Shown here: positions 10,331-22,054 of the stretch, one piece after another
Layout: every line of letters starts with the position of its first letter
Position numbering within the stretch: position 1 is the first letter of the stretch
Source of the DNA: Sequoia sempervirens
Lineage: Eukaryota > Streptophyta > Pinopsida > Cupressales > Cupressaceae
Direction: 5' to 3'
DNA length: 64,000 nt
Assembly (NCBI GenBank): GCA_007258455.2
Contig: VDFB02358134.1
Span: forward strand, 208,614,407-208,678,406
Position numbers and translations under genes: made by a program
The notes under the pieces: model-generated
Told to the model about the DNA's origin: nothing
Database searches by the model: none
What the model saw: the letters and a program-made list of their open reading frames with translations, nothing else

Positions 10331-11812
10331 CACAAGTTGAAAACCTTGAAGAAAACCGAAGAAAAGGTATATAGTAGTGCTAGAATTTGTTATGTAGATG
10401 GAAGAAATTTTTTAGAAGGTATGAAGCATGAGCGTGTGTGTTATGCATTGATTCCTAGAGTGAGTAAGGAGGATAGTGAGAAGGTTCTAGAAGAAGTTTT
10501 TGGGATGTTGGATGAGTTTCAAGATATTTTTTTTGACAATGTACCTGAGGGTTTACCACTAAGAAGGAAGATCAATCATCAGATTGACTTGATTCCAGGA
10601 GCCAGTTTGTCAAATAAAGCAGCTCATGGAATGACTCCAGTAGAAAATGAGGAGTTGAACAAACAAGTTCAAGAGTTGTCGAGAAATGGTTTGATACGGG
10701 AGAGTTTGAGTCCATGTGAAGTACCTGCAGTACTAGCACCAAAGAAGGATGGGGAGTGGAGGATGTGTACAGATTCTTGAGCCATAAACAAGATAACAAT
10801 CAAGTACAAATTTCCCCTGCCAAGAATGGATGACCTGATGGACTATTTGAGTGGAGCTCAGTACTTCACAAAGATTGATTTGAAGAGTGGATATCACCAG
10901 ATCCAAATTCGAGAGGGAGATGAATAGAAGACTACCTTCAAGACCAAAGAGGGACTGTACGAGTGGTTAGTCATGCCTTTTGGGTTAACCAATGCACCGA
11001 GCACATTCATGCGGCTCATGAACGAGGTACTAAAAGAATTTTTGGAAAGTTTTGTTATTGTGTATTTAGATGATATTTTGATTTTCAGTAAGATGTTGGA
11101 TGAGCATCTGATGCATATTCGAAGAGCTTTTGTGAAGTTAAGAGAAGAGAAACTATTGATTAATCTAAAGAAGTGCAGTTTTGTGAAGAGGGAGTTAGTG
11201 TACTTGGGGTTTGTTGTCTCAGCAAAAGGTCTCAAGATTGACCCAGAGAAGGTGAAGGCTATTCTGGAATGGCCTACCCTAAGACCTGCTACAGAGGTGA
11301 GATCTTTCCATGGTTTGGCTAGTTTTTTTAGAAAGTTCATTAGAAACTTTAGTAGTATTTGTGGACCCCTGACTAAAACAATGAGAGGGGATAGAAAAGA
11401 ATTCAAGTGGAGCAGTGGATCGACATACAGTTTTCAACTGTTGAAGCAGAAGGTGACAGAGCAACCTGTTCTAGCCCTCCCAAATTTCAACAAGGTGTTT
11501 TAGGTGGATTGTGATGCCAGTGGTTGTGCCATTGGAGCAGTGTTGACCCAAGAAGGTAAGCCCATTGCCTATTTTAGTAAAAAGTTAAATGATGCCAAGA
11601 GAAAGTATTTTGTATATGATCAGGAATTTTATGCAATAGTTCAAGCATTAAAGAAATTGAGACATTATTTGTTGTTGAAGGAATTTTTTCTATATACTGA
11701 TCATCAGTCCTTGCAGTACCTAAATAGTTAGCAAAAATTAAATCAGAGGCATATGAAATATGTAGAGTTTTTGGAGAGTTATACCTTTGTTTTGAAACAT
11801 AGGAGTGGAAAG
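10331..11812 (+). pseudogene. Reverse transcriptase and RNase H, GA copy 1
   Basis: The frame is continuous with protease. RT motifs are seen in order: a VPAVLAPKKDGEWRMC stretch, [33 protein letters not shown] and the catalytic YLDD at 11063-11074. RNase H follows with DCDASG, EFYAIVQALKK and YTDHQ. Stops lie at 10778 (TGA), 10925, 11501 and 11729 (TAG), each one transition from a sense codon. The RNase H end is hit by an ~8-base deletion near 11818 relative to copy 2 (17157-17168), which removes the VADALS region. The palm residues remain but the protein cannot be made. Confidence 0.88.
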
Positions 11813-11819
11813 TCAAACA

Positions 11820-13315
11820 GATGCCTTAAGTAGGAGGCATACATTGATGACAAAGATGTAGATTGAAGTGGTAAGGTTCAATGAACTTAAGACACTGTAT
11901 GCAGAAGATCCTGATTTCACAGTGGCTTGGAAAGCTTGCAGGGAACCTGTTATAGTGGACAAGACAAGGTGGTTGGATTTCATAATCCAAGATGGCATGT
12001 TATTTCAGGGAAGTCACTTGTGTATCCTGAGGAGTTCCATGAGCGAGAACCTGATAAAGGAGAAGCATAGTGGAGGAATGGAAGGAAATTTTGGTTAGAA
12101 TAAGACCATTACCATTATCAGTGAGCATTATTATTGGCCTCAGTTGTCACAGGATGTGAAGAAGTTTGTACAAAGCTACAGGGTATATCAGATGGCTAAA
12201 GGAGTGAGCCAGAATACAGGCTTATATCAGCCCTTACCTATACCAGAGAGGCCATGGGAGGATATAAGTATGGACTTTATTCTTGGTTTTCCAAGGACAC
12301 AACGAGGGAATGATTTAATCTTTGTGGTGGTTGATAGGTTTTCAAAGATGGCACATTTCATTCCATGTCAGATGACCCATGATGCAATCCACATTGTTGA
12401 CTTGTTCTTCAAAGAGGTGGTGAGGCTACATGGTCTGCCAAAGAGTATTGTTTTAGATCATGACAACAAATTTGTTGGGTACTTTTGGAGGACCTTGTGG
12501 AAGAAGCTGAAGACAAAGTTGAAGTTCAGTTCTACACACCATCCACAAATAGATGGGTAGACAGAGGTTGTTAACAAGAGTTTGGGTAACCTACTGAGAT
12601 GTTTGGTAGCAGATAAACCCAAGGGATGGGACTTGATCTTACCCCAGGAAAATTTTTTTTAGAAAAATTCTATCAATAAAAGTACTGGTAGATCACTATT
12701 CTAGATTGTGTATGGAGGTAGCCCTAGAACAGCTCCAGAATTGAGGAAGATGGTCCAAGAGAAGAAAATAAGTGTTGAATCCAAAGATTTTGTAGAACAC
12801 ATTAAGGATATACATGAGAAGGTAATAGAATATATTAACAAGATGAATATGCAGTATAAGGCTAAGGCAGATTAGAAGAGGAGGTATAAGGAGTTTCAGA
12901 TTGGTGATAAAGTGATGGTCCACTTGAGGAAAGAAAGATTTCCAGTGGGAACATATAATAAATTGAAGATGAAGAAGTTCAGTCCCTGTAAAATTTTGAA
13001 GAGAAATGATTCAGGGAATGCATATGAGGTAGAGTTGTCAGATGGATTCAACATTTCCCTATGTTCAACATTTTAGATTTGACAGAGTATCATGAAGGTG
13101 GCACAGAGGAAGTTCCAACGATGGAATAGTGTGGTATTCTAGCACCTACTTCAAAAAAGGAGGAGATTGAAGAAATCTTTGATAGTCGTATAAGAAAAGT
13201 ACCAAGAACAGGCAGTATGAAGAATATCTGGTGAAATGGAAAGGAAGGCCTATTGAAGATTCATCCTGGTTGCCTAAGGTAGAGGTTGACTATTTGTGTT
13301 TTTCATCCACCATCT
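11820..13315 (+). pseudogene. Integrase and chromodomain, GA copy 1
   Basis: Integrase shows the zinc-binding region (HYYWPQL, but the paired Cys read Tyr: QSYRVYQ), the core Asp in SMDFILGF, a second Asp in VLDHDNKF and the Glu in TEVVNKS. A TAG follows HPQIDG near 12558. The C-terminal part continues with stops to about 13080. A chromodomain follows at about 13158-13285, recognisable from QYEEYLVKWKGRPIEDSSW read across a frameshift. Chromodomains in this lineage are thought to guide insertion to marked chromatin. Nonfunctional. Confidence 0.83.
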
Positions 13316-13355
13316 AAGATGTGATGGGGTCACTTCTCAAATTAACCTGGGTGTC

Positions 13356-14063
13356 TAATGAAGGAGCATCCAGTGGTGTAAGGGCAATCTTGCATCACCC
13401 AAAAATAGTTAAATTTCTAGTTTCTTAGTTTTTAGATGTTTTTACATTTATGGATACCCTTTTCATCATAATGAAATTCCCAATTAATGTTTTTTATTTT
13501 CTATTCCTGGGTTGAAAGATATTGCAATTTTAGTTTCCCATATTTGCACCTAAAAATCTTCTGAGTTAGATTTGAGGCACTTAGATTTCTTGGATCGGCC
13601 TCAAAACTTGCCAAGACTTTTGTAGCATATTTTGAGTGTGATATCGACTTTGTGACCTTTCCAATGGTTCAAACGGTTTGCAAATCAGAGTCCTGGATCA
13701 AAAGTTATGGCCCCAAAAAGTTGGCGCACTTTCTAGAAGATACAATTGCAAATGTTCTTTTGAAATTTGAACTTCAAGTTGTAATTTTTCTACACCAAAC
13801 CACCCAAACTAAAATTTGAATTTTGTTTTGGCTCCAAACTAAAGAGGAGCTCTATTTATGGGTGGGTTTCTAATTTTTGGGTAACTTTTGGGGACAAGCT
13901 CGCATATTGCGAAAGAGTGATTCTATAGCTTTCTGTAAGTTGTATGTGTTGCATAACATGGGGATTTGAGATCCTCTACATATAAGAAGCTCCATTTTCT
14001 AAATAAAAAAATTATTCTCTTGTTTTTGGGTTATTTTCTAAGTCTCAGGCTGTGCCCTCATCA
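13356..14063 (+). repeat. GA LTR-B, shared middle LTR
   Basis: This 708 bp LTR serves as the 3' LTR of copy 1 and the 5' LTR of copy 2. The left end reads TAATGAAGG where the others have TGATGCAGG; the right end is CCCTCATCA. No target duplication flanks it, so the two internal regions meet only through this one LTR. No clear polypurine tract precedes it. Confidence 0.92.
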
Positions 14064-14065
14064 AG

Positions 14066-14077
14066 TGGTATGAGAGT
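14066..14077 (+). other. Decayed primer binding site, GA copy 2
   Basis: TGGTATGAGAGT stands in the place of TGGTATCAGAGC, with two mismatches. Copy 2 could hardly prime normally today. Confidence 0.75.
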
Positions 14078-14158
14078 GGGTTTTCTTGAGTGTGGATAGA
14101 TCGTCAATCATGAGGCAGTTCGCACCAGGACCATGGTTGTGGGTCAAGGTCAAGAAAG

Positions 14159-15250
14159 ATGCCTCCAAGAGTGATGCTCGGTAGCTGTGGTGGTGCCAGA
14201 GGTGGTCGAGGTGGCAGAAATGCTAGTGGAAGAGATGCAATGGCAGCCCTCTAAAGACAGATTGATGCGTTACAAGAGCAGTTGAGAAGAGGGTTAAACC
14301 TGAGGGAGGAAAGTGAGAATGAAGGAGAGGAAGAAGAAGCAATTGATCAAGACCAAATGCAGCCAATAAGGGCCATTTCAAAGATCAAGAAAAGACCTAG
14401 AGCAAAAGTCCCTAGTTATTCCAGAAGTCTGAACCCAAAAGAGTTCATCAACTGGATCAACGAGCTAGAAGAATATTTTGAGTATGAGAAAATAGAGGAC
14501 CTAGATCAGGTTAAGTTTGTGAAAATGAAGCTGAAGGGCCATGCCAGTATTTGGTGGAAATTGGTCCAGTTGGAAAGAAATCGAAGAGGAAAAGGAAATA
14601 TCACCAGATGGGAATGCATGGTAGAGAAACTGAAGAAGCAGTTCATACCAGTGGACTACGAGTTAGATCTGTTCAAGAAATTGCAAGGGTTGAAGCAAAG
14701 GAGCAGATCTATGAAAGAATATACTGAATATTTTCACAAGATAATCATCAGAACGGGCAACATAGAGGCCAATAAGGAGAAGGTAGCCTGATATCTTAAT
14801 GGATTACAACCGAGCATTCAGGAGGAGTTAAGCTTAGTCAAAATGACCACCATTGAAGATGTGTATTAGTTTTCTCTGAAGGTGGAAGAGAAGTTGAACA
14901 AAAGATTTGATGGAAAGCGAAAAGGATGAGGAGGTCAAAGTGGAAGGGGTAGTGGAAGACCTTTAGGAAGCCGAAATGATGATGAAAAGAAAATTGAAGA
15001 TGTGGGTACTAGCCGAAGCCAAAGGAATGACAACTTCTACCGCCCTCGTGATCAAAACAGTGGTGATCAAAGAGGTAGAGGATGAGGGAGATATGGACAA
15101 GGATCTGGAAGAGGTGGTTTCAAAGGAACGTGTTTCGAGTGTGGTGAAGAAGGGCATCGAGCCTATGAATGTCCACAACACCAAGGAAGGGTAGACAAAA
15201 GGCCAAAAGGTCATGGAAGGGTTGTGCATGTAGGTGAGGAGGCCCAATTT
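14159..15250 (+). pseudogene. Gag, GA copy 2
   Basis: Gag starts at ATG 14159 (MPPRVM) and has the Gly/Arg-rich head, the LQEQLRRGLNLREE helix, the INELEEYFEYE and WWK core of retrotrans_gag, a basic linker and an intact CCHC zinc knuckle at 15131-15172 (Cys-X2-Cys-X4-His-X4-Cys). Stops at about 14254 (TAA where CAA is expected), 14788 and 14867 interrupt it, and the frame shifts before the knuckle. Roughly 360 codons in all, normal for this family. It would coat the RNA genome in the cytoplasm if intact. Confidence 0.82.
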
Positions 15251-15309
15251 TAACATTCAGATGATGCTGAAAGGGGAGAAGCCCTAGTGACTGAGGAAAA
15301 GGAACCATA

Positions 15310-16120
15310 ACAGAGGAAGAATTTCTTTCGCACAAGGTACAAGTGTGAAGGAAATTTTTTTGATGTCATTATTGACGGTGGGAGCACTAATAATCTAGTG
15401 TCAAAAGAGATGGTCACAAAGTTGAAGCTGAAGAGGGAAAGGCACCCGCATATGTATCGGATATCGCAGTTGCAGAAAGACCACAAATTTTTGGTCAATG
15501 AGTAGTGCCTAGTAAATTTCAAGATCAGAAACTACCATGATGAGGTACTTTGTGATATCATCCTCATAGATGCATGTCACATGTTGTTGGTGAGGTCGTG
15601 GCAGTTTGATAGGCAAACTATACATGATGGCCATGCAAACACTTATTCCTTGACAAAGGATGGGGTTTGCCACAAGTTGAAACCCCTGAAGGAGACCAAA
15701 GAAAAGGTATGCAGTAGTGCTAGAATTTGTTATGTAGATGGAAGAAATTTTTTAGAAGGTATGAAACATGAGTGTGTGTGTTATGCATTGATTCCTAAAG
15801 TGAGGAAGGAGGATAGTGAGAAGGTTCCAGAAGAATTTTTTGGGATGTTGGATGAGTTTCAGGATATTGTTTCTGAAAATGTACCTGAGGGTTTACCACC
15901 AATAAGGAAGATCAGTCATCAGATTGACTTGATTCCTGGAGCCAATTTTCCAAATAAGGCAACTCATAGAATGACTCAAGTGGAAAATGAGGAGTTGAAT
16001 AGACAAGTTGAAGAGTTGTTGAGAAAAGGTTTGATACAGGAGAGTTTGAGTCCATGTGCAGTACCTGCAGTACTAGCACCAAAGAAGGATGGGGAGTGGA
16101 GGATGTAAATAGATTCTTGA
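15310..16120 (+). pseudogene. Protease and RT start, GA copy 2
   Basis: The protease keeps its active-site IDGGST at about 15373-15390, unlike copy 1. Stops fall at about 15502 and in the GRPW region (Arg and Ser substitutions give VRSW). The RT N-terminus follows in the same frame, with the VPAVLAPKKDGEWRM segment ending at a TAA near 16106. Confidence 0.8.
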
Positions 16121-17180
16121 GCCATAAACAAGATAACAATCAAGTATAGATTTCCCCTGCCAAGGATGGATGACCTGATGGACTATTTGAGTGGAGCTTA
16201 GTTATTAACAAAGATTGATCTGAAGAGTGGATATCACCAGATCTGGATTCAAGAGGGAGATGAATGGAAGACTACCTTCAAGACCAAAGAGGTTCTGTAC
16301 GAGTGGTTAGTCATGCATTTTGGGCTAACCATTGCACTGAGCACATTCATGTGGCTCATAAACAAGGTACTAAGAGAATTTCTAGGAAGTTTTGTTATTG
16401 TGTATTTAGATGATATTTTGATTTTTAGTAAGACATTGGATGAGCATCTGATGCATATTCGAAGAGCTTTTGAGAAGTTAAGAGAAGAGAAACTATTGAT
16501 TAATCTGAAGAAGTGCATTTTTGTGAAGAGGGAGTTAATGTACTTGGGGTTTTTTGTCTCAACAAAAATTTTCAAGATGGACCCAAAGAAGGTGAAGGCT
16601 ATTTTGGAATGGCCTACCCCAAGAACTACTACTGAGGTGAGATCTTTCCATGGTTTGGCTAGTTTTTATAGAAAGTTCATTAGAAACTTCAGTAGTATTT
16701 GTGGACCCCTAATTGAAACAATGAGAGGGGATAGAAAATAATTCAAGTGGAGCAGTGGAGCGGAAAAAAGTTTTGAACTGTTGAAGCAGAAGGTGCCAGA
16801 GCAACCTATTCTAGCCCTCCCAGATTTCAACAAGGTGTTTCAGGTGGATTGTGATGCAGTGGTTGTGCCATTGGAGCGTGTTGAGCCAAGAAGGTAAGCC
16901 CATTGCCTATTTCAGTGAAAAGTTAAATGATGCCAAGAGAAAGTATTTTGTATATGATCAGGAATTTTATGCAATAGTTCAAGCATTAAAGAAATGGAGA
17001 CATTATTTGTTGTTGAAGGAATTTTTTGTATATACTGATCATCAGGCCTTGCAGTACCTAAATAGTTAGGGAAAATTAAATCAGAGGCATATGAAATGGG
17101 TAGAGGTTTTGCAGTGTTGGAACTTTGTTTTGAAACATAGGAGTGGGAAGTCAAATAGGGTTGCAGATGCCTTAAGTAGG
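16121..17180 (+). pseudogene. RT palm and RNase H, GA copy 2
   Basis: [21 protein letters not shown] and the catalytic YLDD at 16403-16414 are present. LRPAT-like thumb residues and [11 protein letters not shown] follow. RNase H has a local frame disturbance near 16854-16886 from missing single and double bases relative to copy 1, then regains QEFYAIVQALKKW, YTDHQALQYL and NRVADALSRR. Stops are at about 16201, 16738 and 17066. The RNase H tail is complete here but deleted in copy 1. Confidence 0.85.
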
Positions 17181-18660
17181 AGGCATACATTGATGAAAAA
17201 GATGCAGATTGAAGTGGTTGGGTTCAATGAACTTAAGACACTGTACGCAGAAGATCCTAATTTCACAGAGGCTTGGAAAGCTTGCAAGGAACCTGTTACA
17301 ATGGACAAGATAAGGTGGCTAGATTTCATAATCCAAGATGGCATGTTATTTAAGGGAAGTCAATTTTGTATCCAAGTAGTTCCATGAGCGAGAACCTAAT
17401 AAAGGAGAAGCATAGTGGAGGAATATCAGGACATTTTGGTCGGGATAAGACCATTACCATTATCAGTGAGCATTATTATTGGCCTCAGTTGTCATAGGAT
17501 GTGAAGAAGTTTGTACAAAGCTGCGGGGTATATCAGATGGCTAAAGGAGTGAGCCAGAATATAGGCTTATATCAGCCCTTACATGTACCAAAGAAGCCAT
17601 GGGAGGATATAAGTATAGACTTTGTTTTTTGTTTGCTAAGGACACAACAGGGGAATGATTCAATCTTTGTGGTGGTAGATAGGTTTTTGAAGATGACACA
17701 TTTCATTCCACGTCGAAAGACCCATGATGTAGTCCACATTGCTGACTTGTTCTTCAAAGAGGTGGTGAGGCTACATGGTCTACCAAAGAGTATTGTTTTA
17801 GATTGTGACACCAAATTTGTGGGGTACTTTTGGAGGACCTTATGGAAGAAGCTGAAGACAGAGTTGAAGTTCAGTTGTGCACACCATCCGCAAACAGATG
17901 GGCAGACAGAGGTTGTTAATAGGAGTCTGGGTAACCTATTGAGATGTTTGGTAGGAGATAAACCCAAGGGATGGGACTTGATCTTACCCCAAGTAGAATT
18001 TTCTTAGAACAATTCTGTCAATAGAAGCACTGGTAGATCACCATTCCAGATTGTGTATGGAGGTAGCCCCAGAATAGCTCCAGAATATAGGAAGATGGGC
18101 GAAGAGAAGAAAATAAGTGTTGAAGCCGAAGATTTTGCAGAACACATCAAGGATATACATGAGAAGGTAAGAGAACATATTAACAAGATGAATATGTATT
18201 ATAAGGCTAAGGCAAATTAGAAGAGGAGGTATAAGGAGTTTCAAATTGGTGATGAAGTGATAGTCCACTTGAGGAAAGAAAGATTTTCAGTGGGAACATA
18301 TAACAAATTGAAGATGAAGAAGGTCGGTCCCTGTAAAATTTTGAAGAGGCATGATTCAGGGAATGAATATTAGGTAGAGTTGCCAGATGGATTCAACATT
18401 TCCCCTATGTTCAACATTTCAAATTTGATAGAGTATCATGAAGGTGGCATAGAGGAAGTACCAATGATGGAATAGTGTGGGATTCCAGCACCTACTTTAG
18501 AAAAGGAGGAGATTGAAGAAATCTTGGCGAGTCGTGTAGGAAGGAGTACCAGGAACAGGCAGTATGAAGAATAACTGTTGAAATGAAAAGGAAGGCCTAC
18601 TAAAAATTCATCCTGGTTGTCTTAGGCAGAGGTTGACCATTTGAGTTTTTTCCCCACCAT
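17181..18660 (+). pseudogene. Integrase and chromodomain, GA copy 2
   Basis: This copy retains the integrase D, D and E positions (SIDFVF, VLDCDTKF, QTDGQTEVVNRS) and one of the two zinc Cys (QSCGVYQ). The C-terminal domain follows with the IVYGGSP region. The chromodomain is at about 18511-18650: EEILASRVGRSTRNRQYEE, then a TAA, then the WKGRP stretch with Glu and Trp positions altered. Stops such as those at 18005 and 18370 disable it. Confidence 0.83.
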
Positions 18661-18702
18661 CTGAGACGTGACAAGGTCACTTCTCAAATTACCCTAGGTG
18701 TC

Positions 18703-19409
18703 TGATGCAGGAGCATCTAGTGGTGTAAGGGCAATCTTGCATCACCCAAAAATAGTTAAATTTCAATTTTCTCATTTTTAGATATTTTAACATTTTTGGA
18801 TACCCTTTTCGTCATAATGAAATTCCCAATTTATGGTTTTTATGTTCTATTCCTGGGTTGAAAGATATTGCAGTTTTCATTTCCCAGATTTGCACCTGAA
18901 AATCTTTCAAGTTAGATTTGAGGCACTTAGATTTCTCAGATCAGCCCTGGAACTTGCCAAAATTGGCATAGCAGATTTCAAACATGATATTGACTTTGTG
19001 ACCTTTCCAACAATTCAAATCATTCACGAATCAGAGTCTTGGATCAAAAGTTATGGCCCCAGGAAGTTGGCGCACTTTCTAAAAGATGCAATTGCAAATG
19101 TTCTTTTGAAATTTGAACTTCAAGTTGTAATTTTTTGGTGCCAAACTGCCTAAGCTCAAATTTGAATGTTGTTTTGGCTCCAAACTAAAGAGGAGCTCTA
19201 TTTATGGGTGGGTTTTTAATTTTTGGGTAACTTTTGGGGATAAGCTTGCATATTGTGAAAGGGTGATTCTGTAGCTTTCTGTAACTTGCATGTGTTGTAG
19301 AACTTAGGGATTTGAGATCCTCTGCATGTAAGATGCTCCATTTTCTGAATAACAAAATTATTCTCTTGTTTGTGGGTTATTTTCTAAGTCTCGGGATGCA
19401 CCCTCATCA
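18703..19409 (+). repeat. GA LTR-C, 3' LTR of the array
   Basis: The 707 bp LTR starts TGATGCAGGAGC and ends CCCTCATCA, followed at once by the GTTTA duplication. It shares its immediate upstream sequence (GGTCACTTCTCAAATTA) with LTR-B but not with LTR-A, as expected for a 3' LTR. Confidence 0.93.
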
Positions 19410-19414
19410 GTTTA
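19410..19414. repeat. Target site duplication of the GA array, right
   Basis: GTTTA exactly matches 2820-2824. It closes the array as one integration unit. Confidence 0.9.
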
Positions 19415-19859
19415 CATTTAGCATAGTTTGCAGCCACCTTATCAAGCATTTTAGCATTTAGCACTCATCTTCATTGTTTTAAACTAGTTTTATACCATTT
19501 TTTCATATCTCATCAATTTCATTAGTATTCTTCAATAAAATTGATTGAAACATGCTCATATTATCCAAGGGATTGGGAAAGGGTTACCATTCCACATCAA
19601 TGTGACACCACTCCCCCAATGATAATATTAGAGGTTTTAAAATAGGTTTCCATAAGCATTTTGTGTTTCTCATGATTAGTTTAATGGGTTCTTAGTCTTT
19701 TTAATTTTAAATATCTAATTGGGATCATTGCTTAGGGGATTAAATATGGTTTAAATTCATTAGGATATAATATATTTAGTTCACACTATGACTTTGGTCA
19801 CATTTTGGCACTAGAAGGATGGCTCTAATAATTGAATCTGATGAATTTCTCTTTAGATT

Positions 19860-20175
19860 CTTGTGTTCTTCTATTTACAGATACAATGATGCTTTTGATG
19901 GCTCTAATGACACTAAATAGATGTGTCGCTATACATCAATGCACTTGATTTAAATTTAGTGACACATATTTTACTTTTATCAATGCCCATTTGATATAGC
20001 GATGCTAATATGTTTTGACTAACATCAAGATTTTCATTATAGCGACATGTTAATTTTGGTGATGTGTTTGATGTCCCTATTTTATTGTAGAGTGACACAT
20101 GTTATTTTCACCAGAGTGATGCACTTCTGATATAGCGAGGTTTTTCAAGGCTATAATGATGCATTTGATTTCAAC
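19860..20175. repeat. Degenerate interspersed motif stretch
   Basis: Words of the type ATAGCGA, GTGACACAT and GATGCA(C/T)TTGAT return every ~30-55 bp. Spacing is irregular and copies are diverged, so this may be a decayed tandem repeat. Confidence 0.35.
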
Positions 20176-21100
20176 AATTCTTTTTACTGGTAAACAATAG
20201 AAAGCTAATTTTTACATGTTTTTAAATTTTCAACTTTGTGAGAAATTAGCATCAATTTGACATACTTTAAATAAAGGATGTGAAATCATGATAAATTAGC
20301 ATCAATTTGGGGTGTCCATAACACACCGCACCTAATCCCACACCTTAAGTGGGATGGGAACACTTAAAGAGCCTTAAGTAGCCAAGCAGGTGAGTATGTG
20401 TCATGGTGTTCTCGGTTTGTTGTCATTAAGAACCTTTTCAAAGTATTAGAAAAATTTTTCCTTCCAAATATTTCTTTGAAGTGGTGCATTGGAATTTATT
20501 TCCAAGAAGTTACTTTCCATGTTTATTTTGGTTGAAGTGTAGAGATTAAGAGTTAATTCTTAACATACCTCTACACTTTTCCCCAAATTGCACATAAAAT
20601 CATCTCTTCTACTATGAAGGGTATGAGGAAATCCACCCAAGAAGATTGTACCCACTTGAGCTAGGAACGTTATATTGCTTATGAGCCAGTTTAACACATT
20701 GTTTGGTTCCCAAAACATCTTAAACACACATCAACAATTTAATCAAATTCCAAACCCTTTGGATTAAGTATGGATACCTTTTGGGAAGTCTTAATATTGT
20801 TGTTTGTCCCTAGGTATTTTATCCTTATAGGCTTCTAAATATTGGGCTTATATCTAAATCCACCTTTTCCAAAGTTAACATATGGAACTATGGCTTTAGC
20901 TTCATCATTTTCACATAATGGACTTTGTGAAATGAAGGTTTCTTTGACATAGACATTTTTAGTTTGAAATTTAAACAAGACATTGTATATGGTTAAAATA
21001 ACTTCATTAAGAAAATATTAAATCAAATGAACAACCCACATTAATGTATGTTCAAACATTGACTCCCCACAACAATAAAATTGAGACAAGGAAAATATTG

Positions 21101-21202
21101 CAAAACATTGAGTCCAAAATCATTGAGTTCTATTGTCAAAATCACTAGGTTCTATTTCCAAAATCATTGAGTTCTATTTTACAAAAATCATTGAGTTCTT
21201 AT
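21101..21202. repeat. Short tandem repeat, ~23 bp unit
   Basis: About four and a half copies of a unit containing AAAATCATTGAGTTCTATT stand head to tail with small changes (for example CACTAGG for CATTGAG). No coding or mobile context. Confidence 0.75.
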
Positions 21203-21794
21203 GGTTTTATTACTTTCTAGGTATAGCATGTTTCTAATTACCTTGGTCTTGTAAAACAAAGGTTCATTTTATGTTAACATTTTGGGTCAAAACATTTTAT
21301 CCATTTTATCCATCTTAACACGTTTTACATCTCACTTAACCAAACAAACTTTAGAAACTTTTAGACACCTCAACACTTTGGGCTTAGATAATTATCAAAT
21401 AAATCCCCTAACTTAGCTATGTTGTATGTGAAATGCATCCTTTCCCATACACTTAGTTGAGTTAGTCATCAATTTTTTTTGGGCTAGTTTATCTTAAAGG
21501 TCACAAGTCTACCTTAAAATATTTCCAAGTTAATTAAATACCTTTTATCCATAGCATCAAAACATCAAGATTTTTTGTCTAAAAGTTTTTTCCAAAAGTT
21601 TATAAAGTTCATCCCCCGTATTATTCACCCTTTTCCACATCCCATTCACATCTTTGGTACAAAAACAACTTAGAGGGTCCCTTTTACCAAAATTTGAGTC
21701 AACCAGAGATTTTCAACACTATAAATCTCAACACACTTCTCCCATAGTTGACCCACAATTTATGGTTACAACAAGATAAAAAGACAAGAGAATC

Positions 21795-22054
21795 ATGGAA
21801 AAAACTAAAGTCATATCCACCACAAGAGATCTAAACCCACAAGAATTTGATCCAAGGATCCATTCTACTGCCTCAAAACAACCACAAAATCCATTGGGAC
21901 TATATTAGGTAGAAGATGTCATAGACAACCCACTTCAGCTTACTAAGGAAGAACTCATTGAGTATAAACAAGATCATCAAAACTTAGAAAATGTAGCTCA
22001 AACTTTTCTCGCACAAAAATTGAAACAAGGATTAACCCAATCTATGAATCAACT
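21795..22054 (+). pseudogene. Element H: Gag N-terminus
   Basis: An ATG at 21795 opens a frame reading MEKTKVISTTRDLNP and on to the E3 insertion point, with one TAG near 21907. It is polar and Lys/Gln-rich, as are N-termini of Tat-like Gag proteins. H resumes at 32605 after E3. The CAACT/CAACC duplication at the junctions supports joining the two pieces. No LTR for H was found upstream. Confidence 0.6.

Larger units (their letters stand above)
2825..19409 (+). mobile_element. GA: tandem chromovirus array, LTR-int-LTR-int-LTR
   Basis: Three direct LTRs (2825-3531, 13356-14063, 18703-19409) separate two internal regions that both encode Gag, protease, RT, RNase H, integrase and a C-terminal chromodomain, in the order typical of plant chromoviruses. 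A tRNA-iMet type primer site follows the first LTR and a decayed one follows the second. Internal region 1 is about 4.68 kb once the N1 insertion is removed; internal region 2 is 4.64 kb. A single perfect GTTTA duplication flanks the array. This fits unequal recombination between LTRs, or integration of a tandem cDNA, rather than two separate insertions. Both copies are disabled by stops and small indels and differ by roughly 5-10% in places compared by eye. Confidence 0.93.
19415..21794. other. AT-rich noncoding region between GA and H
   Basis: No coding sequence is visible. The first ~170 bp share TTAGCAT words with 2690-2819, so the region is the continuation of the GA target. It may include the 5' LTR or leader of element H, whose Gag starts at 21795, but no second copy of that LTR is in the window. 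Two repetitive stretches are listed separately. Confidence 0.5.

Noticed and set aside
13356..14063. LTR-B as a nested solo LTR
   Set aside because: No target duplication flanks it; its left neighbour is the normal end of internal region 1 and its right neighbour a primer site.
21101..21202. CRISPR-like array
   Set aside because: Units are adjacent with no spacers and are imperfect; the DNA is clearly plant.
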